Origin: Proteiniclasticum sp043951855
GTDB taxonomy: Bacteria; Bacillota; Clostridia; Clostridiales; Clostridiaceae
Assembly: GCF_043951855.1 (NCBI RefSeq)
Contig: NZ_JBINJW010000003.1
Coordinates: 1 to 64,000 of the forward strand
DNA: 64,000 nt
Direction: 5' to 3'
The notes under the pieces were generated by a model. The model was not told the DNA's origin. It did no database searches and saw only the letters and a list, made by a program, of their open reading frames with translations. Position 1 is the first letter of the stretch, and every line of letters begins with the position of its first letter. Position numbers and translations under genes: made by a program. Below, in pieces: positions 1 to 7,764 of this stretch.

Positions 1-27
1 TTTGTGTGAAGGAGTGTAGATCCGGGT

Positions 28-56
28 TTGACAATCTCTGTTTTATCCTTTAGAAT
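28..56 (+). promoter_or_regulatory. Sigma-A-type promoter of the initiator tRNA
   Basis: Perfect -35 TTGACA at 28-33, a 17-nt spacer and -10 TAGAAT at 51-56. The expected transcription start lies about 35 nt before the tRNA. A leader hairpin (67-73 pairing with 80-86, CTTAAGA/TCTTAAG) sits between promoter and tRNA and may serve in 5' processing. Confidence 0.75.
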
Positions 57-96
57 AGAATATGTGCTTAAGAAAGAAATCTTAAGAAACGGATAA

Positions 97-172
<76 letters not shown>

Positions 173-176
173 TTTA

Positions 177-218
177 AAAAAGATCCATGAAACAGGAAAC
201 TGTTTCATGGATCTTTTT
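177..218 (+). terminator. Factor-independent terminator of the tRNA unit
   Basis: A perfect 19-bp stem (177-195 with 200-218) with a GAAA loop; the 3' arm ends in five T. It separates the tRNA from the phosphate operon. Confidence 0.85.
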
Positions 219-337
219 CCATTTCAGCCAGTCCTGTCACTGAAAACACTTTATCCTGTTTCAGCAAAAGAAATCGGTTACGCTCATACAGCCCAATATA
301 ATCCGCTTATGACAAGGCGTTACGGAAGGTTCTCCAT

Positions 338-391
338 TTAACACGGATATAACATGCAGACAATCTCAGCGAAACATTCAGTGTCTATAAT
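338..391 (+). promoter_or_regulatory. pst operon promoter with PhoP-like direct repeats
   Basis: A perfect -10 TATAAT is at 386-391, but there is no -35 consensus 17 nt upstream. The region upstream instead carries AACA cores at 340-343, 351-354 and 373-376, with a degenerate AATC at 362-365, all in 11-bp phase; the first is a full TTAACA (338-343). B. subtilis PhoP binds TT(A/C)ACA repeats with 11-bp phase at about -22 to -60, which is this placement. I infer phosphate-starvation activation; no phoPR genes lie in the window. Confidence 0.55.
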
Positions 392-449
392 TCAATTTGT
401 AGGGCACAGAGGTGTCTGAAAAATAGGACATAATTTAGGAGGATATTAA

Positions 450-1460
450 ATGCGTAAGAAAATATTAGGTCTGGTATCATCAGTGGCGGTGGTCGCTATG
501 CTCGCAGCATGCGGGACTACACCAGCAGAGGAAACACCATCAGATAATGGAGGGGAGACACCATCAGAAGCACCTGCAGAAGAGCTTGAGGGATCCGTCA
601 TCGTAGATGGCTCAGGAACAGTTTACCCGCTGATGGCGCACATTGCAGAGAACTACATGAGCAATAAAGAGTCTGGCGTAAGCGTACAGGTAGGAAGAGC
701 GGGATCCAGTGCCGGTCTTAAGAAGTTCATTGCTGGTGAGCTGGACTTTGCAGATGCATCAAGAAAGATCAAGGACACAGAAGTGGAAGAACTGGAAGCG
801 GCTGGAAAAGTCATGGGAGAGAATATCATGGAAATCGAGCTTGCCTATGATGGTCTTACCATGGTCATCAACAAGGAAAACACATGGGCAACGGAAATGA
901 CACAGGAAGAAATTGTAGATATGTATCTTTCAGGAAAACTTAAAGCCGATGATAAAGTGCTCTGGTCTGATATTCGTCCAGAATGGCCAAGCGAAGAAAT
1001 CAAGTTCTTTGGGCCAAATGAGAACCATGGAACCTATGAGTTCTTCTATGAAGTGATTCTTGACGAGCAGGATCTGGTATCCACAGTGAATCTGCAGCAG
1101 GAATATTCCACTCTTGTGGATCTGGTTTCTAAAGATGTGAACGCCATCGCGTTCTTCGGATATGGATACTACGCATCCAACACGGATAAACTCACTGCTG
1201 TTAAAGTGGACTTCGGAAACGGTGGAGTTGAACCAACACTGGAAACCATCGGATCTGATCTGGATTATGCAGGATTTACAAGACTTGTATACACTTATCT
1301 TGATCTTGACAAAGCGAAGGATTCCCCACAGATTCTGGATTATGCGAAGTTCGTTGTTTCAGAAGAAGGGGCTCAGAAGCTGGCTGGTGAAAACGGATTT
1401 GCGCCTCTTCCAGCAGAAAAGCATGCTGAATACATGAGCATTCTGGAAGGACTTAAGTAA
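450..1460 (+). CDS. pstS: Phosphate ABC transporter substrate-binding lipoprotein PstS
   Basis: Captures inorganic phosphate outside the cell and delivers it to PstCA. The 336-residue product begins with a lipoprotein signal whose lipobox (LAAC) places the lipidated cysteine at residue 21, followed by a Pro/Glu/Thr-rich linker of about 25 residues. The PBP fold shows the phosphate-site motifs DGSGTVYPL and GRAGSSAG, and a DFADASR segment where the family usually has DIADASR. The start follows an AGGAGG site. It heads pstS-pstC-pstA-pstB-phoU behind a PhoP-like promoter. Length and order are typical. Confidence 0.95.
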   Translation: MRKKILGLVSSVAVVAMLAACGTTPAEETPSDNGGETPSEAPAEELEGSVIVDGSGTVYPLMAHIAENYMSNKESGVSVQVGRAGSSAGLKKFIAGELDFADASRKIKDTEVEELEAAGKVMGENIMEIELAYDGLTMVINKENTWATEMTQEEIVDMYLSGKLKADDKVLWSDIRPEWPSEEIKFFGPNENHGTYEFFYEVILDEQDLVSTVNLQQEYSTLVDLVSKDVNAIAFFGYGYYASNTDKLTAVKVDFGNGGVEPTLETIGSDLDYAGFTRLVYTYLDLDKAKDSPQILDYAKFVVSEEGAQKLAGENGFAPLPAEKHAEYMSILEGLK

Positions 1461-1488
1461 ATATCTGCCAGAATCATTATAAACAGTA

Positions 1489-1514
1489 AAGATGAGAGAG
1501 GATTCTCTCATCTT
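1489..1514 (+). other. Intercistronic stem-loop between pstS and pstC
   Basis: An 11-bp stem (1489-1499 with 1504-1514), GGAT loop, no following T-run. It probably protects the 3' end of pstS mRNA or partly terminates, so that PstS is made in excess over the membrane proteins. That effect is known for pst operons; here it is inferred. Confidence 0.6.
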
Positions 1515-1551
1515 ATGCTTGCGTATGGAGAAATCATAAAAGGAGATATCT

Positions 1552-2475
1552 ATGGAAAATCAGACTAAAATAAGAGAGATGATTCAGAAAAGAGTAAAAG
1601 AAAAGAAACGGATCATGGACAAGATCGTCCCTTTATTTCTGCTGCTCATGGCTCTTATTTCCGTATTTACAACATTCGGAATCATTCTGACACTGATTAC
1701 CGATGCGTTCCGGTTCTTTGCAGAAGTTCCGCTATCTGAGGTGCTGAGTACGGATCTAGCGCCCCTGAACAAGAATCCGAGATTCGGGTTCATTCCTCTT
1801 TTCATCGGTACCATCACAACTTCACTGATCGCCATGCTGGTGGCGGTCCCGGTGGGACTTGCAGCGGCGATCTATCTCAGTCAGTTTGCCTCGCAAAGAG
1901 TACGTAGACTGGTGAAACCGATGCTGGAGGTTTTAGCGGGTATCCCGACAATCGTGTATGGTTTTTTTGCCTACTCTTTTGTAACACCCCTGCTGATGAA
2001 TCTGATACCGAGTCTGGAATCTAAAAATGCGCTGAGCCCGGGCCTTGTCATGGGAATCATGATCATTCCTATGGTAGCCTCACTGTCTGAAGATGCCATG
2101 AACTCCGTGCCTGAAATCATGAAGGAAGGCGCTTTCGGATTAGGATCGACAAAGCTTGAAGTTGCAGTCAAGGTGGTCATTCCAGCAGCCATTTCGGGGA
2201 TACTGGCTTCCATCGTGCTTGGAATTTCAAGAGCCATAGGAGAGACCATGATTGTGACCATAGCAAGCGGAAGCTCCAAGGCGTTTACGCTTGACATTAC
2301 ACAGTCCATGCAGACCATGACAGGGTACATTGTTGAGTTCACCAGTGGAGATGCAGCCAGTGGGACCACTGGTTATTACAGTCTATATGCTGTAGGACTG
2401 CTGCTGTTCCTCTTCACCATGGTCATGAATCAGCTGGCACATTATATATCCAGAAAATACAGGGAGGCATACTGA
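1552..2475 (+). CDS. pstC: Phosphate ABC transporter permease PstC
   Basis: One of the two membrane subunits of the high-affinity phosphate importer. The 307 residues contain about six hydrophobic segments, starting near residue 25, and the binding-protein-dependent permease (EAA) loop around GLGSTKLEVAVKVVIP, followed by SRAIGETMIV. A good SD (AAAGGAGAT) precedes the ATG. The stop overlaps the next start by one base (TGATG), indicating translational coupling to pstA. Length and motifs are normal for PstC. Confidence 0.93.
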   Translation: MENQTKIREMIQKRVKEKKRIMDKIVPLFLLLMALISVFTTFGIILTLITDAFRFFAEVPLSEVLSTDLAPLNKNPRFGFIPLFIGTITTSLIAMLVAVPVGLAAAIYLSQFASQRVRRLVKPMLEVLAGIPTIVYGFFAYSFVTPLLMNLIPSLESKNALSPGLVMGIMIIPMVASLSEDAMNSVPEIMKEGAFGLGSTKLEVAVKVVIPAAISGILASIVLGISRAIGETMIVTIASGSSKAFTLDITQSMQTMTGYIVEFTSGDAASGTTGYYSLYAVGLLLFLFTMVMNQLAHYISRKYREAY

Positions 2476-3407
2476 TGGAAGAAAAAGAAGTGAAGACAAG
2501 AAAAGAAAATCAGGTGTCTTTGCCTTTGAAGAAATCATTCAAAGCAGACAGCAGGCAGATTGAGAGAAGAGTGAAACTCAGCGGATTTCTGAAGAATATT
2601 TTTGCAGTATCCATAGCGATGACGCTTATGGTGCTGGTCTTCCTGCTGGTAGATATCGTGAGGGACAGTATAGGATGGCTGGACTGGGATTTTCTCACTG
2701 GAAATCTCTCCATTTTTCCTGAAAAAGCAGGAATCTTCGGCGCCGTCATGGGCACAGTGTATATGATGCTCATTGTCATACCTGTCACGTTCATCCTCGG
2801 TGTCTCCACTGCCATCTATCTGGAAGAATATGCGAAACCAGGAAGACTCAAAGATTTCATCAATATCAACCTCAGTAACCTGGCCAGTGTACCTTCCGTG
2901 ATCTTCGGACTGCTAGGTCTGGCAGTTTTTTCCAGACTCATGGGTCTGGGGGGAAGCATTCTTGCAGGAGGGCTTACAATGTCCCTTCTGGTTCTGCCTA
3001 TTGTGGTCGTTGCTGCCCAGGAAGCGCTAAAAGCCGTTCCAGGTTTTTTAAGGGAAGCATCCTACGGACTGGGGGCGGACAGATGGACCACAGTCAGCAG
3101 GGTTGTCCTTCCGGTGGCTCTGCCAGGAATGCTGACAGGTTTCATACTGGGTGTTTCCAGAGCCATAGGAGAAACAGCACCTCTTGTTGTTCTTGGTATT
3201 CCGACACTGATCATGAAAATTCCGCAAAGCATCATGGATGACTTCACCACAATGCCGATCCAGATCTATTACTGGACTCTGGACACAGTGCTTACACCGG
3301 AATATGCGAATCTGGCAGCTGCAACCATTGTCGTGCTGCTGGTGGTGTTGTTCCTGATGAATTCCATCGCGATTTTCATAAGAAATAAATTCGAAAAGAA
3401 ATTTTAA
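2475..3407 (+). CDS. pstA: Phosphate ABC transporter permease PstA
   Basis: Second membrane subunit of the phosphate importer, pairing with PstC over a PstB dimer. The 310-residue protein has a charged cytoplasmic N-terminus of about 40 residues and then six membrane segments. The EAA-type coupling loop is ASYGLGADRWTTVSRVVLP, followed by SRAIGETAPL, which is diagnostic for PstA. It is coupled to pstC by a one-base overlap and followed 15 nt later by pstB. Confidence 0.93.
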   Translation: MEEKEVKTRKENQVSLPLKKSFKADSRQIERRVKLSGFLKNIFAVSIAMTLMVLVFLLVDIVRDSIGWLDWDFLTGNLSIFPEKAGIFGAVMGTVYMMLIVIPVTFILGVSTAIYLEEYAKPGRLKDFININLSNLASVPSVIFGLLGLAVFSRLMGLGGSILAGGLTMSLLVLPIVVVAAQEALKAVPGFLREASYGLGADRWTTVSRVVLPVALPGMLTGFILGVSRAIGETAPLVVLGIPTLIMKIPQSIMDDFTTMPIQIYYWTLDTVLTPEYANLAAATIVVLLVVLFLMNSIAIFIRNKFEKKF

Positions 3408-3422
3408 CGAGAGGAGCATACT

Positions 3423-4196
3423 ATGACTACTACAGAAAACAAGGAAGCCGTATTTCAGGTCAGAGATCTGGATCTCTGGTATGGAGACAATCAGGCTTTG
3501 AAGAAAATCAATTTTGATATATACAAGAATGAAGTTACAGCCATCATCGGACCGTCCGGATGTGGAAAATCCACCTTCATAAAAACGCTCAACAGAATGG
3601 TGGAGAACATTCCCATTGTAAGAACGGAAGGAAAGATTCTCTATCATGGAAATGACATCTTTTCAAGCAATCTTCGCGTGGAAGAGTTAAGGACCCAAGT
3701 GGGTATGGTTTTCCAGAAGCCGAACCCATTTCCTAAATCCATACTGGAAAATGTTCTTTATGCCCCTAAGATACACGGATTGAAAGACAAGAATCTGCTC
3801 ATGGAGATAGCAGAGACAAGTCTTAAGAGTGCAGCCTTATGGGACGAAGTGAAGGACAGGTTAAATGACAATGCCTATGGGCTTTCAGGAGGGCAGCAGC
3901 AGCGTCTCTGCATAGCAAGAGCTCTAGCTGTGCAGCCGGACGTGATCCTTATGGACGAACCGACATCCGCATTGGACCCCATCGCCACGGCGAAGATCGA
4001 GGAGCTGATGGAGAGCCTGAAAAATGAGTACACCATTGCCATCGTAACGCACTCCATGCAGCAGGCGGCAAGAATCTCTGACAGAACCGCATTTTTTCTC
4101 ATGGGAGAAATGATCGAATACAGTGATACAAAAAATCTGTTTACAAACCCGAGAGATAAGCGTACGGAAGACTATATAACCGGAAGATTCGGCTAA
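3423..4196 (+). CDS. pstB: Phosphate ABC transporter ATPase PstB
   Basis: ATP-hydrolysing subunit of PstSCAB on the cytoplasmic face. The 257 residues show Walker A GPSGCGKST, the Q-loop in VFQKPNPFPKS, the signature LSGGQQQR, Walker B VILMDEP and the switch histidine in THSM. The PNPFPKSI segment is typical of PstB rather than other importers. An SD (GAGAGGAG) precedes the ATG. phoU follows after 13 nt. Confidence 0.95.
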   Translation: MTTTENKEAVFQVRDLDLWYGDNQALKKINFDIYKNEVTAIIGPSGCGKSTFIKTLNRMVENIPIVRTEGKILYHGNDIFSSNLRVEELRTQVGMVFQKPNPFPKSILENVLYAPKIHGLKDKNLLMEIAETSLKSAALWDEVKDRLNDNAYGLSGGQQQRLCIARALAVQPDVILMDEPTSALDPIATAKIEELMESLKNEYTIAIVTHSMQQAARISDRTAFFLMGEMIEYSDTKNLFTNPRDKRTEDYITGRFG

Positions 4197-4209
4197 AGGA
4201 GAATGGAAA

Positions 4210-4863
4210 ATGACGTTAAACAGTATTGAAACAACCATAAGTCACATGAACAATAATCTTTTGAGAATGGGCTTTCTTGTGGAAACACAGATCAAAAGAT
4301 CCATCAGAGCACTGGTGGAAAAGGACATCAAACTGGCAGAACTGGTTATCAAGGAAGACATACAGATCAACAATCTCATGAGGGATATTGAAGACGAGGC
4401 AATCAGGCTTATTGCCACACAAGGACCGGTAGCATCAGATCTGAGGAATATCTTCACCATCATCAAAATCGTCACTGACCTTGAACGGATGGGCGATCAT
4501 GCCAAGGATATAGCGAACATCACGAAAATCAGAAGAGAGACAGATACGGATCTGATCAATGAGGAACTCATAAAAATTTCGGACCTCGTCATGGAATTCA
4601 TCGGAAAGTCACTGGACAGCTTCGTGGCGAAGGACAAGGACAGTGCACTAGAACTGACAAAACTGGATGATGAAATCGATCAGCTTACCTACGATGCTGA
4701 ACAGAAAATGTTTGAAAAAGCAAACAACAATCCGGAGCTTCTGAAGCTTGCTGGCGATCTGCAGTTTGTGCTGAAATATCTTGAAAGAAATGGAGATCAT
4801 GCGACCAATATCTGCGAATGGACGATCTATATCGTGACAGGACAATTCAAAGAACTGAATTAA
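4210..4863 (+). CDS. phoU: Phosphate transport regulator PhoU
   Basis: Links PstSCAB activity to the PhoR/PhoB-type sensor and prevents toxic phosphate uptake. The 217-residue all-helical protein has the two PhoU repeats, each with its metal-binding helix signature: DLERMGDHAKDIA in the first and YLERNGDHATNIC in the second. It is the last pst operon gene; SD AAAGGAG. Length and motifs are typical. Confidence 0.94.
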   Translation: MTLNSIETTISHMNNNLLRMGFLVETQIKRSIRALVEKDIKLAELVIKEDIQINNLMRDIEDEAIRLIATQGPVASDLRNIFTIIKIVTDLERMGDHAKDIANITKIRRETDTDLINEELIKISDLVMEFIGKSLDSFVAKDKDSALELTKLDDEIDQLTYDAEQKMFEKANNNPELLKLAGDLQFVLKYLERNGDHATNICEWTIYIVTGQFKELN

Positions 4864-4952
4864 AGCTTAAATACACAAATTAAGATTGAAGTCACCGCTT
4901 CTGAAGTCTATAATCTAGGTATCTGAACGAAAGATGCTACGGAGGTAGAGAA

Positions 4953-5114
4953 ATGGAAAGATATATTTGTGTCATTTGCGGTTATATTTATGATCCTGAA
5001 CTTGGAGACCCTGATAGTGGGGTGCAACCCGGAACAGCTTTCAAAGATCTTCCTGAGGGGTGGCTGTGTCCACTGTGTGGAGCATATACGGACGAATTTG
5101 TTGTAGCAGAATAA
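4953..5114 (+). CDS. Rubredoxin (53 aa)
   Basis: Small one-iron electron carrier. Translation gives a 53-residue protein with the two CX2C ligand pairs at C6/C9 (CVICGY) and C39/C42 (CPLCGA) and the family core DPDSGVQPGTAF and LPEGWLCP. The start follows GGAGG. In anaerobes rubredoxins feed electrons to rubrerythrin, superoxide reductase or flavoproteins; its partner here is not evident, although two flavin proteins lie just downstream beyond a terminator. The C-terminal segment AYTDEF replaces the usual AxKxxFE. Confidence 0.95.
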   Translation: MERYICVICGYIYDPELGDPDSGVQPGTAFKDLPEGWLCPLCGAYTDEFVVAE

Positions 5115-5121
5115 GAAAGCA

Positions 5122-5156
5122 GACCCGTTGCCTGAGTAAGGCAGCGGGTCTCTTTT
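5122..5156 (+). terminator. Terminator after rubredoxin
   Basis: A 12-bp stem (5122-5133 with 5139-5150, one G-T pair), loop GAGTA, then a T-rich tract TCTTTT. Confidence 0.85.
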
Positions 5157-5307
5157 CTGTGAACAATAATTCGCTGAGAACAACTTGTTAATTTTTTATT
5201 AAAATTGTGGGTTTTCGATAAAAAAGTTACTTTTCTTCTGATGAATTCAGGGATAATGAATCTGGTATGTAACACATATACAAGAATCAGGAAGAAGGGA
5301 TAGTTCG

Positions 5308-5694
5308 GTGAAAAGCAAATGGTTTAGAATTGTGCTCCTTTTCATTGTGATTGCTGCAGCAGGAAGTGTGATCATCTACAGCACTTTATCAGGTAATCTG
5401 GAGAAACTAAGAAAAGAACCGATACGAACGGTGAAGCTGGCTGAAATCAGTGATGGCAGTTATGTGGGAGAATACAGTGTTTTTCCTGTACATGTCAAAG
5501 TCGATGTGAAGGTGGTAGACCATGAAATCAGAGAAATAGACATTCTGGAACATGATCATGGTAAGGGTTGGGATGCGGAAGCGATAACAGACACCATCAT
5601 AAGTCAGCAGTCCATAGAGGTTGATGCTATTTCGGGAGCAACCTACAGCAGCCTGGTGATTATAAAAGCTGTTGAAGATGCCCTGGTGAATTAA
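5308..5694 (+). CDS. Membrane-anchored FMN-binding domain protein
   Basis: A 128-residue protein with a GTG start, an N-terminal membrane anchor at about residues 7-25 and an extracytoplasmic FMN-binding domain. The segment DAISGATYSS matches the flavinylation motif (S-G-A-T-x-S/T) of NqrC/RnfG-type domains, where FMN is attached covalently to the Thr by ApbE. It may therefore be a surface flavin electron carrier; no apbE lies in the window. The next gene, 18 nt away, is flavodoxin-like, which suggests a redox pair. The electron donor is unknown. Confidence 0.8.
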   Translation: MKSKWFRIVLLFIVIAAAGSVIIYSTLSGNLEKLRKEPIRTVKLAEISDGSYVGEYSVFPVHVKVDVKVVDHEIREIDILEHDHGKGWDAEAITDTIISQQSIEVDAISGATYSSLVIIKAVEDALVN

Positions 5695-5712
5695 ACAGGA
5701 AGAGGTGAAAAA

Positions 5713-6192
5713 ATGAAAACAGCCATCATCATTCATTCATTGACCGGGAACACTTTATCCGTAGGCAGCGGTATAAAAAGCGAATTGCTGAAAAAAGGAA
5801 TGGAAGCAGAGCTTGTAAAGATTGAGCCTATTGGAGGAGAAGATAAAAACGAAAGCGACCCGAAGAAAATAAGATTTCAGGAGTACGCAAGGATAGATGA
5901 ATATGATTACGTGATTCTAGGATGCCCTGTGAGAGGATTCTCCATGAGTCCGGTACTGAAAGCATATCTCACAAATGCAGGAGATATGAAGAAAACCAGG
6001 GTGTTTGTTTTTGTGACACACTTCTTTCCATTTTCTTTTATGGGGGGCAGGAGTGCCATCCGCCAGCTGAAAAATGAAGTCGAGAGAAAAGGTGGTGCTG
6101 TGATGGATTCAGCCATCATTGACTGGAAAAATCCATCACGGGATAGACAGATTGATAGGCTGCTGGAGAAGTGGAGTAAAGTAATAAGATAA
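5713..6192 (+). CDS. Flavodoxin-family protein
   Basis: A 159-residue cytoplasmic protein with a flavodoxin-like beginning: a short strand, then the phosphate-binding loop HSLTGNTLSVG, and a second loop VILGCPVRGFSMSPVLKAYL resembling the isoalloxazine-contacting region. It probably binds FMN and transfers electrons. It is co-directional with the FMN-domain gene and likely in one transcript. SD AGGAGGTG is close to the ATG. The exact substrate is not recognisable. Confidence 0.75.
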   Translation: MKTAIIIHSLTGNTLSVGSGIKSELLKKGMEAELVKIEPIGGEDKNESDPKKIRFQEYARIDEYDYVILGCPVRGFSMSPVLKAYLTNAGDMKKTRVFVFVTHFFPFSFMGGRSAIRQLKNEVERKGGAVMDSAIIDWKNPSRDRQIDRLLEKWSKVIR

Positions 6193-6193
6193 G

Positions 6194-6234
6194 AAAAGAT
6201 ATCCATACGGCTTGATGCTGTATGGATATCTTTT
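6194..6234. terminator. Bidirectional terminator between flavodoxin and capA-like genes
   Basis: A perfect 15-bp stem (6194-6208 with 6220-6234) with A-run and T-run on opposite sides, so it can stop transcription from both converging genes. The stop codon of the minus-strand gene overlaps the 3' edge. Confidence 0.85.
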
Positions 6235-7480
6235 AATCGTGAATAAAGTCGAACTGCATCACGCTCGTACTTTGAATCGCGTTTAGCGTATTATCCAGAG
6301 ATTCTCTGATGCGGTCTTCCTCGGCACTGAATCGGGCAGCGGTTATAGAATGGTCTTTGCCGATGGGCAGGATCTCATAAGTGTAACAATCACCGCTTTC
6401 TGTGCGGTTGATCCAGGTAGGTATGAACTGAGCTGTCCTGATTCGGATACGATTATCGCTTCCTCTCTTCAGGATCACTCTCGATATGACGCCATCTTCC
6501 GTACCAGTCATATTAAGGATTTCATTTCTCTGATTGGACAGAAAATTTCCCATGGAATAGATCACAAGGCCTTCATGGTCATCACTGCTGGAGATGAGAA
6601 ATTCCATTTCCTGAATCATATGAGGGTGGGAGCCGAGTATCAGGCCGACCCCCTCATCAATGAGCATCTGAGCGAGCTCTTTCTGATAGGTGTTGGCTTT
6701 TTTCTCGTATTCGATACCCCAATGAAGAGAGAGTATGATGAATTCAGCACCTTCCTCTTTCATCGCATCGATCTCCGGCTTCAGTGTATTGAATGCATGG
6801 ACAGCGCTGGTAAGATCCATATAGTTGACATGTTTTTCCATGCCATTGGAACGGATGTTGTTGATCACCACGGAATCCCCGTAAACATAGGCTGTGCTGA
6901 AGGCGGCGAATCCGATTTTCATACCCTTGATGGTTTTCAGTAGATACTTTCTGGCATCGGGATCCTTCTGTGTTCCGAAATACTGAAGATTTCTTTCTTC
7001 CAGCTCTTCTATGGTACTTAGAATACCACTCATTCCTGTGTCCATGGAATGATTATTGGCTGTACCGATAAGGTCGAATCCAGCATATCGCAAAGCATCG
7101 AGCAGCGAATCTGGTGAATTGAAGCGAGGATAGGTTGAAATAGCTTTTTCCTCGTTGATTGTTGTTTCTAGATTTGCGATGGACAGGTCATCAGAAGCGA
7201 AGATCTCCTTCACCTGTTCAAAATTGTCTCTGAACTCGTAAACGTCGGGACCTATTTTCTGTGACAGCCATTGCGATTCATGCACCATAATATCTCCGAC
7301 AGCACTTATGCTGACTTCACCTTCTTCTACAGCATAGGGATTCACTGTCTCTAATGAAGTGACCACAGGTTCAGATACATCCCTTGGCACTGGCTCCGGA
7401 AGTGCTTCTGCAGGTGGCTTACTCATACATCCGCTGAGCAGGAGTGGAATGAGTATTGCATAGGGTTTGAAATTCATCAT
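6233..7480 (-). CDS. CapA/PgsA-family lipoprotein, metallophosphoesterase-like
   Basis: A 415-residue surface lipoprotein: signal peptide with lipobox LSGC (lipidated Cys18), a proline-rich linker, then the CapA domain from about residue 56. Metallophosphoesterase-type motifs are present: GDIMVHE, NLET, GTANNHSMDTG, LHWGIEY and GSHPHMIQ. CapA/PgsA proteins act in poly-gamma-glutamate export, but many clostridial homologues stand alone, as here, with no capB or capC nearby. The precise role is therefore open. SD AAGGA precedes the first of two adjacent ATG codons. Confidence 0.85.
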   Translation of the reverse strand: MMNFKPYAILIPLLLSGCMSKPPAEALPEPVPRDVSEPVVTSLETVNPYAVEEGEVSISAVGDIMVHESQWLSQKIGPDVYEFRDNFEQVKEIFASDDLSIANLETTINEEKAISTYPRFNSPDSLLDALRYAGFDLIGTANNHSMDTGMSGILSTIEELEERNLQYFGTQKDPDARKYLLKTIKGMKIGFAAFSTAYVYGDSVVINNIRSNGMEKHVNYMDLTSAVHAFNTLKPEIDAMKEEGAEFIILSLHWGIEYEKKANTYQKELAQMLIDEGVGLILGSHPHMIQEMEFLISSSDDHEGLVIYSMGNFLSNQRNEILNMTGTEDGVISRVILKRGSDNRIRIRTAQFIPTWINRTESGDCYTYEILPIGKDHSITAARFSAEEDRIRESLDNTLNAIQSTSVMQFDFIHD

Positions 7481-7652
7481 TCAGCTAATTTCCTTATTCG
7501 TTATTTTTCATAAAAATATCATTTCTACAGTTTATTATAGTAGATTTTCGAGGAATAGAGAACAAAAATCATCATGATGAGGAGCTGCTGACAGAAACGC
7601 TTCGTTCACCAGAAGTTCTGATTCGAGTTTGCCATAAAGACTTCAATAATTA

Positions 7653-7682
7653 TTGTAGTTCAAAAGGATAATAAGATATAAT
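7653..7682 (+). promoter_or_regulatory. Promoter of the PAS/GGDEF/HD-GYP gene
   Basis: -35 TTGTAG (7653-7658), an 18-nt spacer and a perfect -10 TATAAT (7677-7682). This leaves a leader of about 75 nt. The rest of the 284-nt gap from 7481 shows no other structure I can support. Confidence 0.55.
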
Positions 7683-7764
7683 AAAAAGATATGGGCTGTA
7701 TTTGAAACGAGCTGGAAGAGATTATCAGGAGGTTCTGATGAAATAGCAGCGTGAGGAGATTGCA

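Noticed and set aside
3048..3647. Minus-strand frame (199 codons) over pstA/pstB
   Set aside because: Lies opposite conserved transporter genes; composition is low-complexity His/Cys-rich, as expected for a shadow frame.
6350..6943. Plus-strand frame (197 codons) opposite the CapA-family gene
   Set aside because: Shadow of a lipoprotein gene with clear signal peptide and motifs on the other strand.
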